Assembly: GCA_902729315.2 (NCBI GenBank)
Contig: LR746280.1
Span: 681,001-745,000, forward strand
Reading direction: 5' to 3'
Origin: Spirodela intermedia
Taxonomy: Eukaryota; Streptophyta; Magnoliopsida; Alismatales; Araceae
Length of the DNA stretch: 64,000 nucleotides
In this document: piece after piece, positions 53,500-64,000 of the stretch
Position numbering within the stretch: position 1 is the stretch's first letter
Layout: each line of letters opens with the position of its first letter
The notes under the pieces: model-generated
Told to the model about the DNA's origin: nothing
The model's database searches: none
Seen by the model: only the letters and a program-made list of their open reading frames with translations
Made by a program: the position numbers and the translations under genes

Positions 53500-53500
<1 letters not shown>
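51341..53500. other. intergenic with multiple CT/GA arrays
   Basis: CT arrays are at about 51345-51401, 51569-51592, 51819-51867 and 52684-52797; a GA array is at 52105-52165. At 52800-53160 there is a GC-moderate stretch with 'AACCCTAATAAAAT' (53161-53175), which looks leader-like, but no gene follows it. I see no convincing coding frame. Confidence 0.4.
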
Positions 53501-53501
<1 letters not shown>

Positions 53502-53570
<69 letters not shown>

Positions 53571-53600
53571 TCTCTCTCTCCCCCCCCCTCCCTGTCTCCC
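53502..53600. repeat. (CT)n array with C run
   Basis: CT dinucleotides from about 53502, then CCCCCCCC near 53581-53588. It produces long spurious S/L frames. Confidence 0.97.
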
Positions 53601-53959
53601 TCTCTCTTGCTCTATCATCTGCGTCTATCTCCCTAGGAGTTGTAGGTTCCGGCGAGATCTCTTCGCATTAGGGAAGCGGCTCTTCTTCTTCCCTCGTATG
53701 GGGGGGATCCTGGTGGTCCATGGCGGAGAGCAGGGCATGCAATGGCAGCGGTGGCGGAGGTCAGAGGCCCCGGCAGTCCGGCGATCGCCGAGGGAAAGCC
53801 TGCCGCTGCTGCTGCTGCCTACATGGCCCGGCAGGGGCAGGGCTCTCTGCTGCTGCATATTAAACAAAAAAAAGCAAACCCAGAGACGTAGATTTCTAAG
53901 TTTTGCCGTAGGAACACACCCCACGATGCCCCTCCCCCAGCTTTTTCTTCTTTTTCTTA

Positions 53960-53978
53960 CCCTCCCCCCTCTCTCTCC

Positions 53979-54073
<95 letters not shown>

Positions 54074-54076
54074 TCT

Positions 54077-54128
<52 letters not shown>

Positions 54129-54254
54129 ACTCTCTCTCTCTCACTCACACTCTCTATCTCTCACTTCTCTCTCACTCACACTCTCTCTCTCTCACACACA
54201 CTCTCTCACTCTCACTCTCTCTCTCTCACTCACACTCTCTCTCTCACACACACA

Positions 54255-54285
<31 letters not shown>

Positions 54286-54290
54286 ACACA

Positions 54291-54321
<31 letters not shown>

Positions 54322-54378
54322 TATCTCTCACTCTCTCTCACACACACTCTCTCTCTATCTCTCTCTCTCTCACACACA

Positions 54379-54409
<31 letters not shown>

Positions 54410-54480
54410 TCTCTCTCTATCTCTCTCTCTCACACACACTCTCTCTCTATCTCTATCTCTCACTCTCTCTCTCTTCTCCA
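53960..54480. repeat. 0.5-kb pyrimidine array, (CT)n grading into (CTCTCA/CACACA)n
   Basis: The first half is CT dinucleotides with occasional TTC or TGT breaks. From about 54125 onward TCTCTCACACACAC-type units appear about every 20-60 bp, a compound microsatellite. The 374-codon plus-strand frame spanning it is an artefact. Confidence 0.97.
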
Positions 54481-56383
54481 CTGAGGAATGGTCTCGAACC
54501 CAAGAAGTCAAACTAGAAGGACGTGGATGAACTTATTGTCACACATAGGAACTCCCTCTCTCTCGCTACACTTCCAACTTTCGAATCACGGCTACCGAAG
54601 GGGAAAGAGCCGTACAAACGCAGACCGGGGAAAGGCTCGATTTGAATCTAATTTTGATCCATACTATTTAGCCCAAGGCCATGTGCCATGTGGGTTAAGG
54701 GGCCATCGCTGACGTCACCCAAGATGGGCTTTGGGTTACCTAGCTAGTTGGCACCCCAAGGCCCGGCCCATCTATTGAAATAGAATGATAATAATAAATA
54801 GAGAAATAAAATATACCCAGAATGTCACGTGCCGTTTTCCAGATCCGGGCGTGGGGGGGGGGGGGGGGGGGGGGGGGGGGACACAACTGCTGGTCCCATT
54901 AAGTAAACGGGCCGGGTCCAGGATTTCCTCGGCCACGTGGGGGTACAGTACGACCGAGGAGAGAGAATATATTAAAAATATAATACCCGTGGGGATGTTA
55001 TGGGCCCAGTTGGGCTCTGCCAGAGGCCGGGCCCAGACAGAGCCAATGCTCCAGTATTGCCAGATATATTCTTGCTGTTGTTTTTTTTTTTATTCATTAA
55101 AATTGTGGGCCTTTATAAACGGCCCAATAAATAAGAAGGGCCATTATAACTGCCCCCTCTTTCTCTGTCTCTCTCTCTCCCTTTGTTCTGTATAAAAGTT
55201 GGTAAAATTAGTACACAAATAGCTGCCACCGACGTAAGCATGGATGTGCCCAAAAATGTTAAAGATAATATAATGAAGATGGTAACATTGAACTCAAATG
55301 AAACAAAACTATAATGGAGTAAGTGTTGTGGATATTTACACAAATAAATCTTCATATGTCCATGGACAGAGAGTTATGCATATTTCTTTGATAGAAGAAA
55401 AATAGAAACAGAACCTTATAAAACATCTGGATTTCTCTCCTGGCCTCGATGTAGAACATCTTTTAGCGTTTAGGATTTAGGTTTAAGATTTATTTTCAAG
55501 TAGAAAATAAATATCAAAAATAGAAGAAGTAGAGCATTACTCTTTATATAAAAGAAAAAAGAGTAAAAGAGCAAGATCGAGAGAGACAGAGAGTAGATTT
55601 ATATCATCCACCTTATTCATTGGGGTGTTATAATTCCTGACTAGTTAAATGAGTAAATAAATAAATAAATAAATAAATCTCTCTCACATGCCTCTCCTAG
55701 TTTAATCTCACAAGTTATTTCATTCAAAGCAAGAACCAATTCCATATGAACACATCATCCAGGTATCATGCGAGCATATCACAAGACCAACAAGAAGCAA
55801 CTGAGAATTCGTGAATTTTCATGTGTGAAGCTCTGGATTGGGGGATTTCGGGTAGCACAGTTGGATGATATTATAATTCAGACCCTGCGGCTAGAACAAG
55901 CACTTTGCTTAATCTAGCAATAGAGCAGTCAGACAATGAGGTGAAGAAATCATGTGGGTTGTGGGAGACCACTCACAGTGATGGTTTCTGAGGAGATCGG
56001 ACGGGGACGAGAGCAAATCACTCACACTGATCAGAGGAATCCGGTGGCTTAAAGCGTAGCGAAGATGGCGTGGAAAAAGGGCACGTACTTGATGCAATTC
56101 ATTAACAGGTAAATTAGATAAGTCCACTTGTACACATGATAATCCCACCTCCCTAATTATGAGAAACATGCGGCAGAATTACTTCCTACGTACATTCACA
56201 CGATCTAATCTGAGGGCACATGCGTCCAAGTCATACCTGGCTGCCTTCCCAGCAAAAGGGGTAGATCTCCTCCAAAAATTGCACCAGAGGTTTCCATGGC
56301 TGCAGAAGCTGAAACAAAACGGTGAAGTCCATGCTCGATCAGAAGGGTCAACGCCGTGGGTTCAACGCTGGGAAGATGCAAGG
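54481..56383. other. intergenic downstream of GINT1
   Basis: Contains GGCCC-rich segments (54715-54775, 54905-55045), a 28-base G run, and an AAAT tetranucleotide array at about 55650-55680. No gene is recognised. The first part upstream of 56384 on the minus strand is GINT1 3'UTR. Confidence 0.45.
54853..54880 (+). repeat. poly-G run of about 28 bases
   Basis: An uninterrupted G homopolymer. Its true length is uncertain because such runs are prone to sequencing and assembly error. Confidence 0.9.
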
Positions 56384-59300
56384 CTAGGTGTCCCATCGAT
56401 CCTCCCTGAGGCCAAACTCCAGCAGAGGCGGAAGAGACCCATAGATGGCGGAGAATTTGGAGAGGCAGCTTGTCCGGATGTCATAGTGCGCCTGCGTGTT
56501 GCGGCTGATGGCGGAGGCAGAGAACTTGGAGGTGTCAATGGCCCATGCAGGGTGGATGTACTCCACGGTCCTGGCGGAGCCGCTGGCATTGGCGTAGAGG
56601 AAGTTCATCAGCACATCCTCGCAGTTGAAGCTCTCCTCGACTATCTTCCTCCCTTCGGCTGCCGCCTCGCTCCAGTACCGCCGGAAGGCGGCCTCACTGT
56701 CCATGAAGGCGGCGCCAGTGAGGATGGCATTGTAGCCGTTCCTCCGGCGGGCGTACCTTTCATCCCTGTACTTGGGGGGTTTGCCCTCCAGAAGGCGCGG
56801 GTAGAAGCCAACGAGCCGCTCCGGGTGCTGCCTCCAGGCCTTGAAGCCCCTCTCAATGTCACCACAGGTCATCATGATGTCGTCGTCCAGCTCGAGCACC
56901 GCCCGGGTTTTGATCGCTGGGTCAACTCGGAAGCGATTGTTGAGAGAATTGTGCTCCTCGGCACGGACCCTGACAGGGACGGCTGAGTCGAAGTCATCTG
57001 GGCTCGGGGGCCTGCCCTTGTTCCAGATGACGACAATCTCCCTCACCGAGGCGCAGCGGGAGTAGTGCTTGATAAAGAACTTCAGATTCCATAGCCGAGC
57101 TTCGTAGGTCATGGTCACCATGGTGAATTGGGAGTAGTGCCTTCTCAGGGCGTAGCCCTCCTCAGCGCCGTTGCCCCCGAACAGAAAATGTTCAGCGGCG
57201 CAGATCAGCCCGATGGCGACAATGGCGAGGAAGATGATGACCAACTTGCCAGAACATGTTGCAGGGTTCAGCCGCCATCTGACGGCGGCACCATACCGGT
57301 TCACGCCAGCAAAAGTCCTCCGGAGCTTCATGGTGAACTGAGGACGCGACCAAAAGGAGCAGAGGCAGTCGTTCCTCCTGCCGAAGTTGCCACAGCTCAC
57401 AGCGCCGGCAAGGAAACCGACGGCTGCCAGGACCAGGAAGAAGAGCACCATGAATAGATAGCCCAGGAGGGACCGCCGTGTTGAATCGCCAGAAGGGACC
57501 CGGTCCCCGTCCATGACGGCGATCCAGCCGCCAGATGGCAGCTCCTGGGCATCTAAGTGGTGGCGGCGGATGCCATTCCATGAATTGCGCCCCTTCATTG
57601 GCTTCTCGACGTTGAGGGTGACAGGGACCTCTTCGTAGTCGTCTTTAGTGAGCTTCTCCACCCGGTAGACACGGAGGTCGCGGCCATAAGTTCCGCTACA
57701 GTCCTGCCCCAGGCGGTGGAGATGGCCGCTATACATGAAGGGGCGGCCGCCATTGCGGGCACCCAAGCTCTTGCCAGACTTGTAGATGGGGTTCCTTCTG
57801 TGCTGTTTCCAGGGGCCGAGCGGGGACTCACTGTACCAGATTTCAAGCTCTGCGTTCTTCTCGACACCAAAGCGTTTGAAATCCGAAGTGAACAGCCAGT
57901 AGTGCGTGTCGTACTTGACCATGGAGGTGTCCACGAGCGGCCTCTTGATGAGCACCTTCTCCAGCGTCCACTGGAGGGGGAACTTGGTGGCTCGATACAG
58001 GCGGAGGTCCCCATTCTTGCTCCCCTCTGGCATCATATACACCTGTGTGACAAACAAATTCAGACCCATTAAGGCAACGGGTAATGGAGGAGGAAGAAGA
58101 TGATCTCGTCCAAGAGCAGAAAGGAGTTATTGGCATGTTTGGGTCTCACTACTTTCCGTCAAGAGAAACAAATGGCTGAAGGGGAACAAATGCTTGGGTT
58201 GGTCGGGCTCACTTGGTCATTGTATTTGAAGACAAATGGATAGGACAGATGCCATTCCTCGTCGAGGGCTATGCCCAGAACCTCCCAGGAGACACCTTGA
58301 TTGGTGCTTCTCGCGACCCCAATATCTCCCTGCATTGTCGCAATGCTCTTCGTCTCAAAGAACAAGTAGAGAGTATCTCCCTGAAAGTAGTGAAGAATAA
58401 ACAATAAGATCGATGTCATGCGGCATGGAAATGTAACTTTAATGACAACAGGCATGTTCTACCACAGGAGGTGTTTACGTGCAATCATTTTTGAAAATGA
58501 CATGTCTAAAAAATATATATATTATTATGATGCTTTCTGAACTCAGTTTATTGTATATAATCTATATGAGACGTCACTGGTTAGCAGACTGCATGCTGTG
58601 ATACGCTCATCTTCATAAGCTTTTTTCTCTATCGTAGTACCTTTCGACTCCTGACTAATTCCAAAATGATTATCCTCAGTGAACAGTCGTAAGTTAGTCT
58701 ACATCTCCTTGTGACCTGTGTGGGGAACTTAGGATACCAGCATAGCTTATTTTTCGGTTAAGCATTCGGATATGCATGTAGGCAACGGATGGCACCTATA
58801 AGAAAGTGAGCAATGATACTCATTGATGTGAAGGACATAGACAGACAAATGATGTAGATCACGAATTACTGTTTCTCAGAGAGCCTGGGCAGATGAAGAG
58901 GACAGATAAGTGAAAAGCATTTATGAATTGAAAAATTACCACATCACAGCCTACAAAGATGGTTTCTTTGGGATTCCAAAATGGGCAAAACTAAATTTTC
59001 CAGCAAAAAATAATTGATCAGTATGAAATATATTTGTAATCAGAACAGTCGCAGATACTATAATAAGATAACTCAGAGAGAGATCATTTTGTTAACAAAA
59101 TCCAGAAACAGAAAAGAAAAGTACGAGATTAAAACTCATTCCCATATACAGTAATCCACTATAGATGAAGACGAAATATTGTCAAAAAAATGTATAACAA
59201 AAAACCTTGTACAAAGATACAGGCAGAAACGGCCCACCACCAGTTGTTTACTAGATTTTCCTGTTGTTGAATACCCAATAAATAATTTCAAAAGACATCC

Positions 59301-60363
59301 AAGTAAACCTTTCAGGAAAGTGTATATGAACCAAAGACACAGTAATTCTTATAAGGAACTTTCCTTCTTCTTCTGCAAAAATTAACACGCGACCATTTGT
59401 TTTTGGTGTTGTATTCAATACATTCAGCGAAGATCAGTAATATTGTGATTGAATACAAACACTCAAACTAAGATGTGGACGACTCGTCCGCACACCCAAT
59501 AAGTTTGGCATCTGGAAAACAGATTCAGATGTATGAAATAAGAACACATCTGAACGCATGTTGTGTCAGAGCGTCGGCAAGCCTTGGGCCAGTCAATTAT
59601 AATCCTGCTTGTATTACAGCATGCTTTAGGTTCCAGAAACAAGCGCAGGTTATCTACGTCCAAGGAATCATGAAATCAAATCTTGAAAAATGATGATCTA
59701 CATAATACGGCGTAGCATTAGAAGCCTTGAAATCAAATTGTAGATAATTTTTCCATACTTGTACAGTTACAAGCTGCGATGCCAAACTTTCAATGCTAAA
59801 TACAACACAAGGGCCACAGTTTTCTGGTTCAAACTTCAACCACAACGAACACAGCAAATACAAAATCGACACGAAGAATCCCACAAGGATCGCTGATACC
59901 TCAATGAAAAGGAAAGGATCCGCGACGAAGTTGCTAGGGAAACCAGCATCAGTCGCTGACGCGCAGGTGAGCACTGGATTAGCGACTGGCCATGCCGAAC
60001 TATTGCCATTCTGCTTGTCAGCCTGTCCATCGAACAAAACCAAGAGCATGTATAATTAGAAGAAAACCATAAACAGAAAAATGAAAACCACAAGGATCAA
60101 GAGCCTACCAACTCGATGGGGACGAGCGAGAACGGGTTTTTCCCATAATAAATTCCGACGGACCACGACCCCTCCCCGTCCAGCTGGCACCCGATGGCCC
60201 CAGCTTCAGGGCGCTGGAAAGAAGAAATAGCCAGCCAGAAGAACACGATCCCGACAAAGCTGGCGACGATAGCCGATCCGAGAAAGAACAGCACGGCCGA
60301 GGAATGGGAGAACGACCTCAGCATCTGGTTCCCCCTCCAGCGGAACCTGCTCACCGTCGTCAT
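56384..60363 (-). CDS. GINT1: glucosamine inositolphosphorylceramide transferase 1 (GINT1), GT64 family
   Basis: Golgi glycosyltransferase that adds N-acetylglucosamine-type sugars to inositolphosphorylceramide, making GIPC sphingolipids. Four minus-strand exons: 60363-60109, 60022-59900, 58380-58213, 58042-56384; GT-AG, 735 codons (734 aa; Arabidopsis GINT1 is about 765). An N-terminal membrane segment lies at about 22-46. A beta-propeller-like region then has 'NFVADPFLFIEGDTLYLFFE', 'GDIGVARSTNQGVSWE' and 'VYMMPEGS'. Two further hydrophobic segments are at about 374-396 and 449-470. The C-terminal GT64 domain has 'TMVTMTYEARLWNLKFFIKH' and the metal-binding 'LELDDDI' (Asp 568-570). Exon 4 is long and GC-rich at third positions. 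Start: ATG 60363 is the first in frame. A different frame opens upstream at 60469 ('MGSGSVAAKESLLVF'), which looks like a plausible longer N-terminus but is out of phase. Confidence 0.95.
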
Positions 60364-61180
60364 GCTGCAGCAAGCGCCAGGGAGAGCCGCGGCCCGCCCC
60401 TCTCACGCCATTCGTCCGCGTCCTGAACACCAAGAGGCTCTCCTTCGCGGCGACGGATCCGGACCCCACGCCATCACCAGAAGACCAGTGACGGACGGGA
60501 AAATCTTCCGAGTTTCAGGCCTTCTTCAGATCCTCAATCAGTAAAATACTATCAACGAGACGCGGAGTGGGGAGAGACCGTGAGGAAGAAGCTGCAAGGA
60601 AGTAACTGCGGCGGTGGGGACCGCCGCCGCAGTCATGTCGCCGCGAAGCTTTACCATCCACAATCACCTTCCTCGTTGACGACTACCCTCAGCAGCACGA
60701 AGCTCGCAGTCGTGGCTGTCCGGGGTGAGAACCAGGGAAATAGAGACCACTGACACCTCCTGCGCATCGCTCCACACGCTTACCATACGTACAAGAGAGA
60801 AGAACAGTCAGAATGAAGGGGGTCACTAGCCCGGGTTCGATACAATCCCAGATCCGAAAACTTATTTATTCCATTTGACAGTTCATTGTCATTTTAAATG
60901 AAATAAATAATTTAAAATCTGATGGGGAGGCTGCTTTCCGGGCCTTCTCTCTGAGATGGGCCTAGGCTTCTTAGGACCCAGCCCGGCCCGGATGGGCCAC
61001 GTCAGCCCGCGTCCGAGGCGTGGAATATTCGCGTTGCAGTGAGGGTGGGAGATACCATCCACGTCGTGGAAAGGTGATCGCTCACCGTCCATCCAAGATC
61101 GGACGGTCCAGGAGCTCTTCACGACGCTGCGACGGAGGCCCAAATCTGTCGCCGTTCCCTGTGGCCGGAGAGGACGATAC
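60364..61180. promoter_or_regulatory. divergent promoter region between GINT1 and the small plus-strand gene
   Basis: The space between two divergently read genes. GGGCC/GGCCC motifs cluster at 60955-61010 (GGATGGGCC, CCCAGCCCGGCCCGG). No TATA box is obvious on either side. Shared control of the two genes is only an inference from orientation. Confidence 0.4.
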
Positions 61181-61233
61181 GAGCGGTAGAAGGCCGGCGA
61201 GGAGTGCCCTGGGATCAGCTGCTCTTCCGCAGG

Positions 61234-61771
61234 TGCGCCCTCTGATCCTTAGGATTTGATTCCTCGCACAGTTTTGATTATCTGCGCGGAGGACCTGATG
61301 ATGATGATGATGATCGGAATCTCCGCTGCCCCAGCCGATCTGCGTGATTTATTCATCCCAGCTTCATGCTGAGTTTCTGGATTCGTGAAATGAACGATGG
61401 ACATTCCTGGATTGCTTCCCCCGAGCTTCTTCTTCCTCTGTAAAGGTTCAAATCTGTATTCTACATCTCGTTCCTCCTCTTTCCCTCGCGATCTCCTCTC
61501 CGCTCCTGTCGGGATCCTCGGAAAGATTGGCGATCAGGAAGACAATCTCGAATGAACATATCAAAGTTTTACCTCTGTTTCAGTGAGGAACGCGATTGAG
61601 AAAATAGATCACCGAATGAACAGATGCAACAAATCTGTCGTCGTTCTTCTTCCATAGGAAAAAAAAAATAGGTTAGCTTCTGCAAGACTTCCATCCTTGC
61701 TGCAGTTCTTTCATCGGTGAACTGCTCTCTCATCTCTAGCCCTCTCTTGAACAACCGGACTTCCATACCTC

Positions 61772-61814
<43 letters not shown>

Positions 61815-61859
61815 AAGATCCTTATAGATCGCGGAGCTTGATACTTTTGAAACGTGCAG
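61234..61859 (+). other. probable 5'UTR intron of the 67-aa gene
   Basis: The donor TTCCGCAG|GTGCGC is at 61234 and the acceptor GTGCAG is at 61854-61859, one base before the ATG at 61861. It contains a polypyrimidine (CT)n array at 61771-61811 near the acceptor. Introns placed just before the start codon are common in plant genes. No transcript evidence is available. Confidence 0.45.
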
Positions 61860-61860
61860 C

Positions 61861-62064
61861 ATGAAGCCGACGGTGGTGCTGAGGGCCGTCCTCGTCAGCG
61901 GAATCGCAGCCTTTGCGAAAGTTGCCGGAGCTATGAAGGCAGCAGGAGGCGTGAAGATCGGGGCGGCAGCCGCCGCAATGACGGCTGCCGCCACCGCCGC
62001 CGTCTCAGGACCCAAGGGGGGAGACAAGAACGACCTCGGCCAAGCACAACACAAATCACAATAG
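61861..62064 (+). CDS. small alanine-rich hydrophobic protein, 67 aa, unknown function
   Basis: Starts ATG 61861 right after a good splice acceptor and stops at TAG 62062-62064. The protein is Ala/Val/Gly-rich, 'MKPTVVLRAVLVSGIAAFAK' then 'AGGVKIGAAAAAMTAAATAA', with a polar tail 'GPKGGDKNDLGQAQHKSQ'. The basic, Ser/Arg-poor, amphipathic N-terminus could be an organelle-targeting or membrane-active segment; a single membrane helix is borderline. Third positions are GC-rich, like the neighbouring real genes. An overlapping plus-strand frame at 61854-62120 has no such bias. I do not recognise the family. It is the only plus-strand gene in the right half and is divergent from GINT1. Confidence 0.55.
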   Translation: MKPTVVLRAVLVSGIAAFAKVAGAMKAAGGVKIGAAAAAMTAAATAAVSGPKGGDKNDLGQAQHKSQ

Positions 62065-62757
62065 CTCTCTCGGCCCTAACCCCCATTGGCATTCTTCCCG
62101 AGATGGCACAGCAGAGGTGAGGCAGCTACTTCTGTAGGATTTGAAACCTCGGAGGATGGATCGAGAAAGGAATTCTCCCAGTAGATTACTCTATGAAGAA
62201 ATTTGCTTTTTTCGGTAATTTTTTAATCACATAGTAGGCCGTAACCTTCGATGTTGCTTTGTTCATCCATCATTATGGGATATTTCGTAATCTGTTCATC
62301 GAACTCTTTCTTTGGCCGCAGTTCCCTCTGACGACTGCTCCTTGGTTGAATCGGCATGAGACCTCGGTGCCCCTATGATCTCTGTGGATTTCCCTTACTT
62401 TCTAAGGAAATATTATGAGATGAACTGCCACTTTAGGAAATCTCTGTGTAACTCTCCTCTCTCTCTCTCTCTCTCTCTCTAAACTCAAGAGATTTGGCAA
62501 GGAGTTAATCCATGGGAAAGGGTGAAAATTAGACAAAAAAGTGATGTAATTCCAATGAATTCCATGGCCTTTTGTAGTGATAAATTCCAAATAATTTCTT
62601 CCATTGTCCTCGTATACATTAAACAGAGAGGAAACAGTGATGTTAAAAAAAAAGACGGCAGGGTGATTAAAGTCAACGCCTACAGGGTATTTAGATGGGA
62701 TAAAGCTCACCCATAAGCAGCATCCAAGCTGAAAGCGTAGTCAACGTCTTGGTCCAG
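62065..62757. other. 3' flanks of the small gene and of MPP beta (convergent)
   Basis: The tail-to-tail space between the plus-strand small gene and the minus-strand peptidase gene. A (CT)n run lies at 62457-62480. No further gene is seen. Confidence 0.5.
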
Positions 62758-64000
62758 TCATTTCAGACAAGTCTGAGAACGGAACCAGCTGTAATCCGGC
62801 AGCTGATCGATTGGTCCTATGGCGGCGATCGCAATGTCCTGAAACGTAGTATCAATATCAGACGGTGAAGATTATTTGACAAGCTCCCAAGACGAAGATA
62901 CATGACAGAGGGCCAAGGCCTAATAGAAGACCAATGGTGAACGGTTGGGGGTCGTCAGTGGGCCTGGGCAAGACCGGGCCTTCTGGACATTCCAGCCCGG
63001 GCCCGGTATGGCTGTCGGGCTTTTGGGCCGGGCCAACCTACTGGGCTCCGAACAAGGAAAATACTGTATTTTAAGGGCAAAGAATCCTAGATTATGATAA
63101 TAAAAGAAAAGGCCTTGCCTTGTCGATTAGGAACTTTCTTGCCGTCTCCTTGATCGTCTCGGGCCCCACAGCATCAATTCGGGCAAAGAGCTCAAGGAAC
63201 GGAATCACTCTCCCATATGACAGCAACTGAAAGTCAACGGACCCCACGGCATTAATGCATTATATATATATATATATATAAATACCAATTGAAAAAAGAA
63301 AAGGAAAAGAGCATGCCACACCTGCCGGCCATTGTTCTCAGCAACTGAACTGGCTCCATCGATGTGAAGCAAGAGGGCAGCTTTCAACTGCACAAGGAAA
63401 TTAATGTCCCCAAGAAATCAGTCCCAAGAAATTAATGAGATTATAGAAATTAGTATCCAAGATCCGCCTGTCGCCATTTTTCTTCAAGAAATTCTTCCTA
63501 ACAGACAACTTTGCTGCTCTGCTCACCTTGTTTTGGGCTCGTATAACTTCTTCATCCGATACACCACAAGCCAGTCTTCTCAGTTCTTCCATTATAACAA
63601 GGGACAGATCTTGAAGTCTATCAGGCTGCGAAAAAATGCAAAAGTCCAAAGACAGAACATTCATTGAAGTAAGTCGTATCCGTCCCATGCTAGGGTGGGT
63701 CAATTCCAACTTTATAACCCATGCTGTTATACTGATATCCCCGCATGAATTTCGATGCCCAAGTTTTGATCATGGTAAGATGGTTTTCATGAGTATATGT
63801 TTGATGATCTTGGATATACATAGCTCCCCCATAATATTTTAACAATGGGAATAAAGGATAATTTTCTCATAAAGCGGGAAATAATGAGAAAAAATAGAAT
63901 GTGGATCACTGAAAAGATTGATTCGGAAGGCAAGCTGGTATTGGAAAGAGATGGAAGAACAAAAGAAAATTCCTGAATAAAAAAATTATGATTCTTCAAA
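62758..64000 (-). CDS. mitochondrial processing peptidase beta subunit, 3' part (runs off the window)
   Basis: In plants MPP beta is also a core subunit of the cytochrome bc1 complex and removes targeting peptides from imported proteins. Minus-strand exons present: 63625-63527 ('PDRLQDLSLVIMEELRRLAC', 'SDEEVIRAQNK'), 63387-63322 ('LKAALLLHIDGASSVAENNG'), 63226-63119 ('LLSYGRVIPFLELFARIDAV') and 62838-62758 ('DIAIAAIGPIDQLPDYSWF', stop TGA 62758-62760). Every exon is phase 0 (33, 22, 36 and 27 codons). The intron after exon 63226-63119 uses a GC donor (AAG|GCAAGG), the standard minor form. The N-terminal half with the zinc site lies beyond 64000; 63626-64000 appears to be intron. The C-terminus ends 'RSQTCLK' where the family usually has 'RRTYWNRY' or similar. 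Confidence 0.92.
63258..63282. repeat. (TA)n microsatellite in an MPP beta intron
   Basis: Twelve or so TA dinucleotides within the intron between exons 63387-63322 and 63226-63119. Confidence 0.95.

Noticed and set aside
53392-54516. A 374-codon plus-strand frame
   Set aside because: Most of it is S-L, S-H-T repeats from CT/CA microsatellites; no family resemblance.
56159-56986. A 275-codon plus-strand frame
   Set aside because: It is antisense to GINT1 exon 4. The open frame follows from the GC-rich third positions of the real gene.

Overview
The window is nuclear DNA of a flowering plant. Spliced plant gene families, LTR retrotransposons of plant lineages, long (GA)n/(CT)n arrays and many GGCCCA/TGGGCC motifs all point that way. 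GC-rich third codon positions in several genes (for example GINT1) suggest a monocot, but the family cannot be fixed from the sequence.

Left third (1-19062): AT-rich, gene-poor and transposon-laden. It holds a degraded Ty3/gypsy (Athila-like) pol region on the minus strand (about 3.1-6.3 kb), several degenerate direct repeats, and a complete but decayed Ty1/copia element at 14261-19062 with LTRs, primer site, polypurine tract and an imperfect 5-bp target duplication. Inside this region lies a 1.2-kb inverted duplication (8522-9748) whose two arms are both fragments of the 3' exons of a MED26-type gene.

Transition (19063-26240): an 0.9-kb purine tract is followed by a MED26-like gene lacking its central TFIIS-N domain (21145-21960), a triplicated non-coding repeat, a beta-tubulin pseudogene and a broken elongation factor 1B gene. 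This stretch is a small cluster of damaged genes.

Right part (27015-64000): six well-formed spliced genes, all on the minus strand, plus one small gene on the plus strand. In order: a clade A protein phosphatase 2C (HAB1/ABI1-like, ABA signalling), an NDR-type AGC kinase, nucleosome assembly protein 1, an LLM-domain B-class GATA factor, GINT1 (glycosyltransferase family 64, sphingolipid glycosylation), a plus-strand 67-aa small protein with a likely 5'UTR intron, and the 3' part of mitochondrial processing peptidase beta, which runs off the window. I rebuilt exon boundaries by hand from splice sites and reading phase. For the five genes complete in the window the coding lengths close exactly on codons (538, 551, 373, 288 and 734 aa). 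These are unrelated housekeeping and regulatory genes rather than a pathway cluster.

The spaces between the genes are dominated by GA/CT arrays, one of which (46.93-48.64 kb) is a higher-order satellite. Most of the long open frames in these arrays are low-complexity artefacts. I found no RNA genes, CRISPR arrays or clearly novel multi-gene system.
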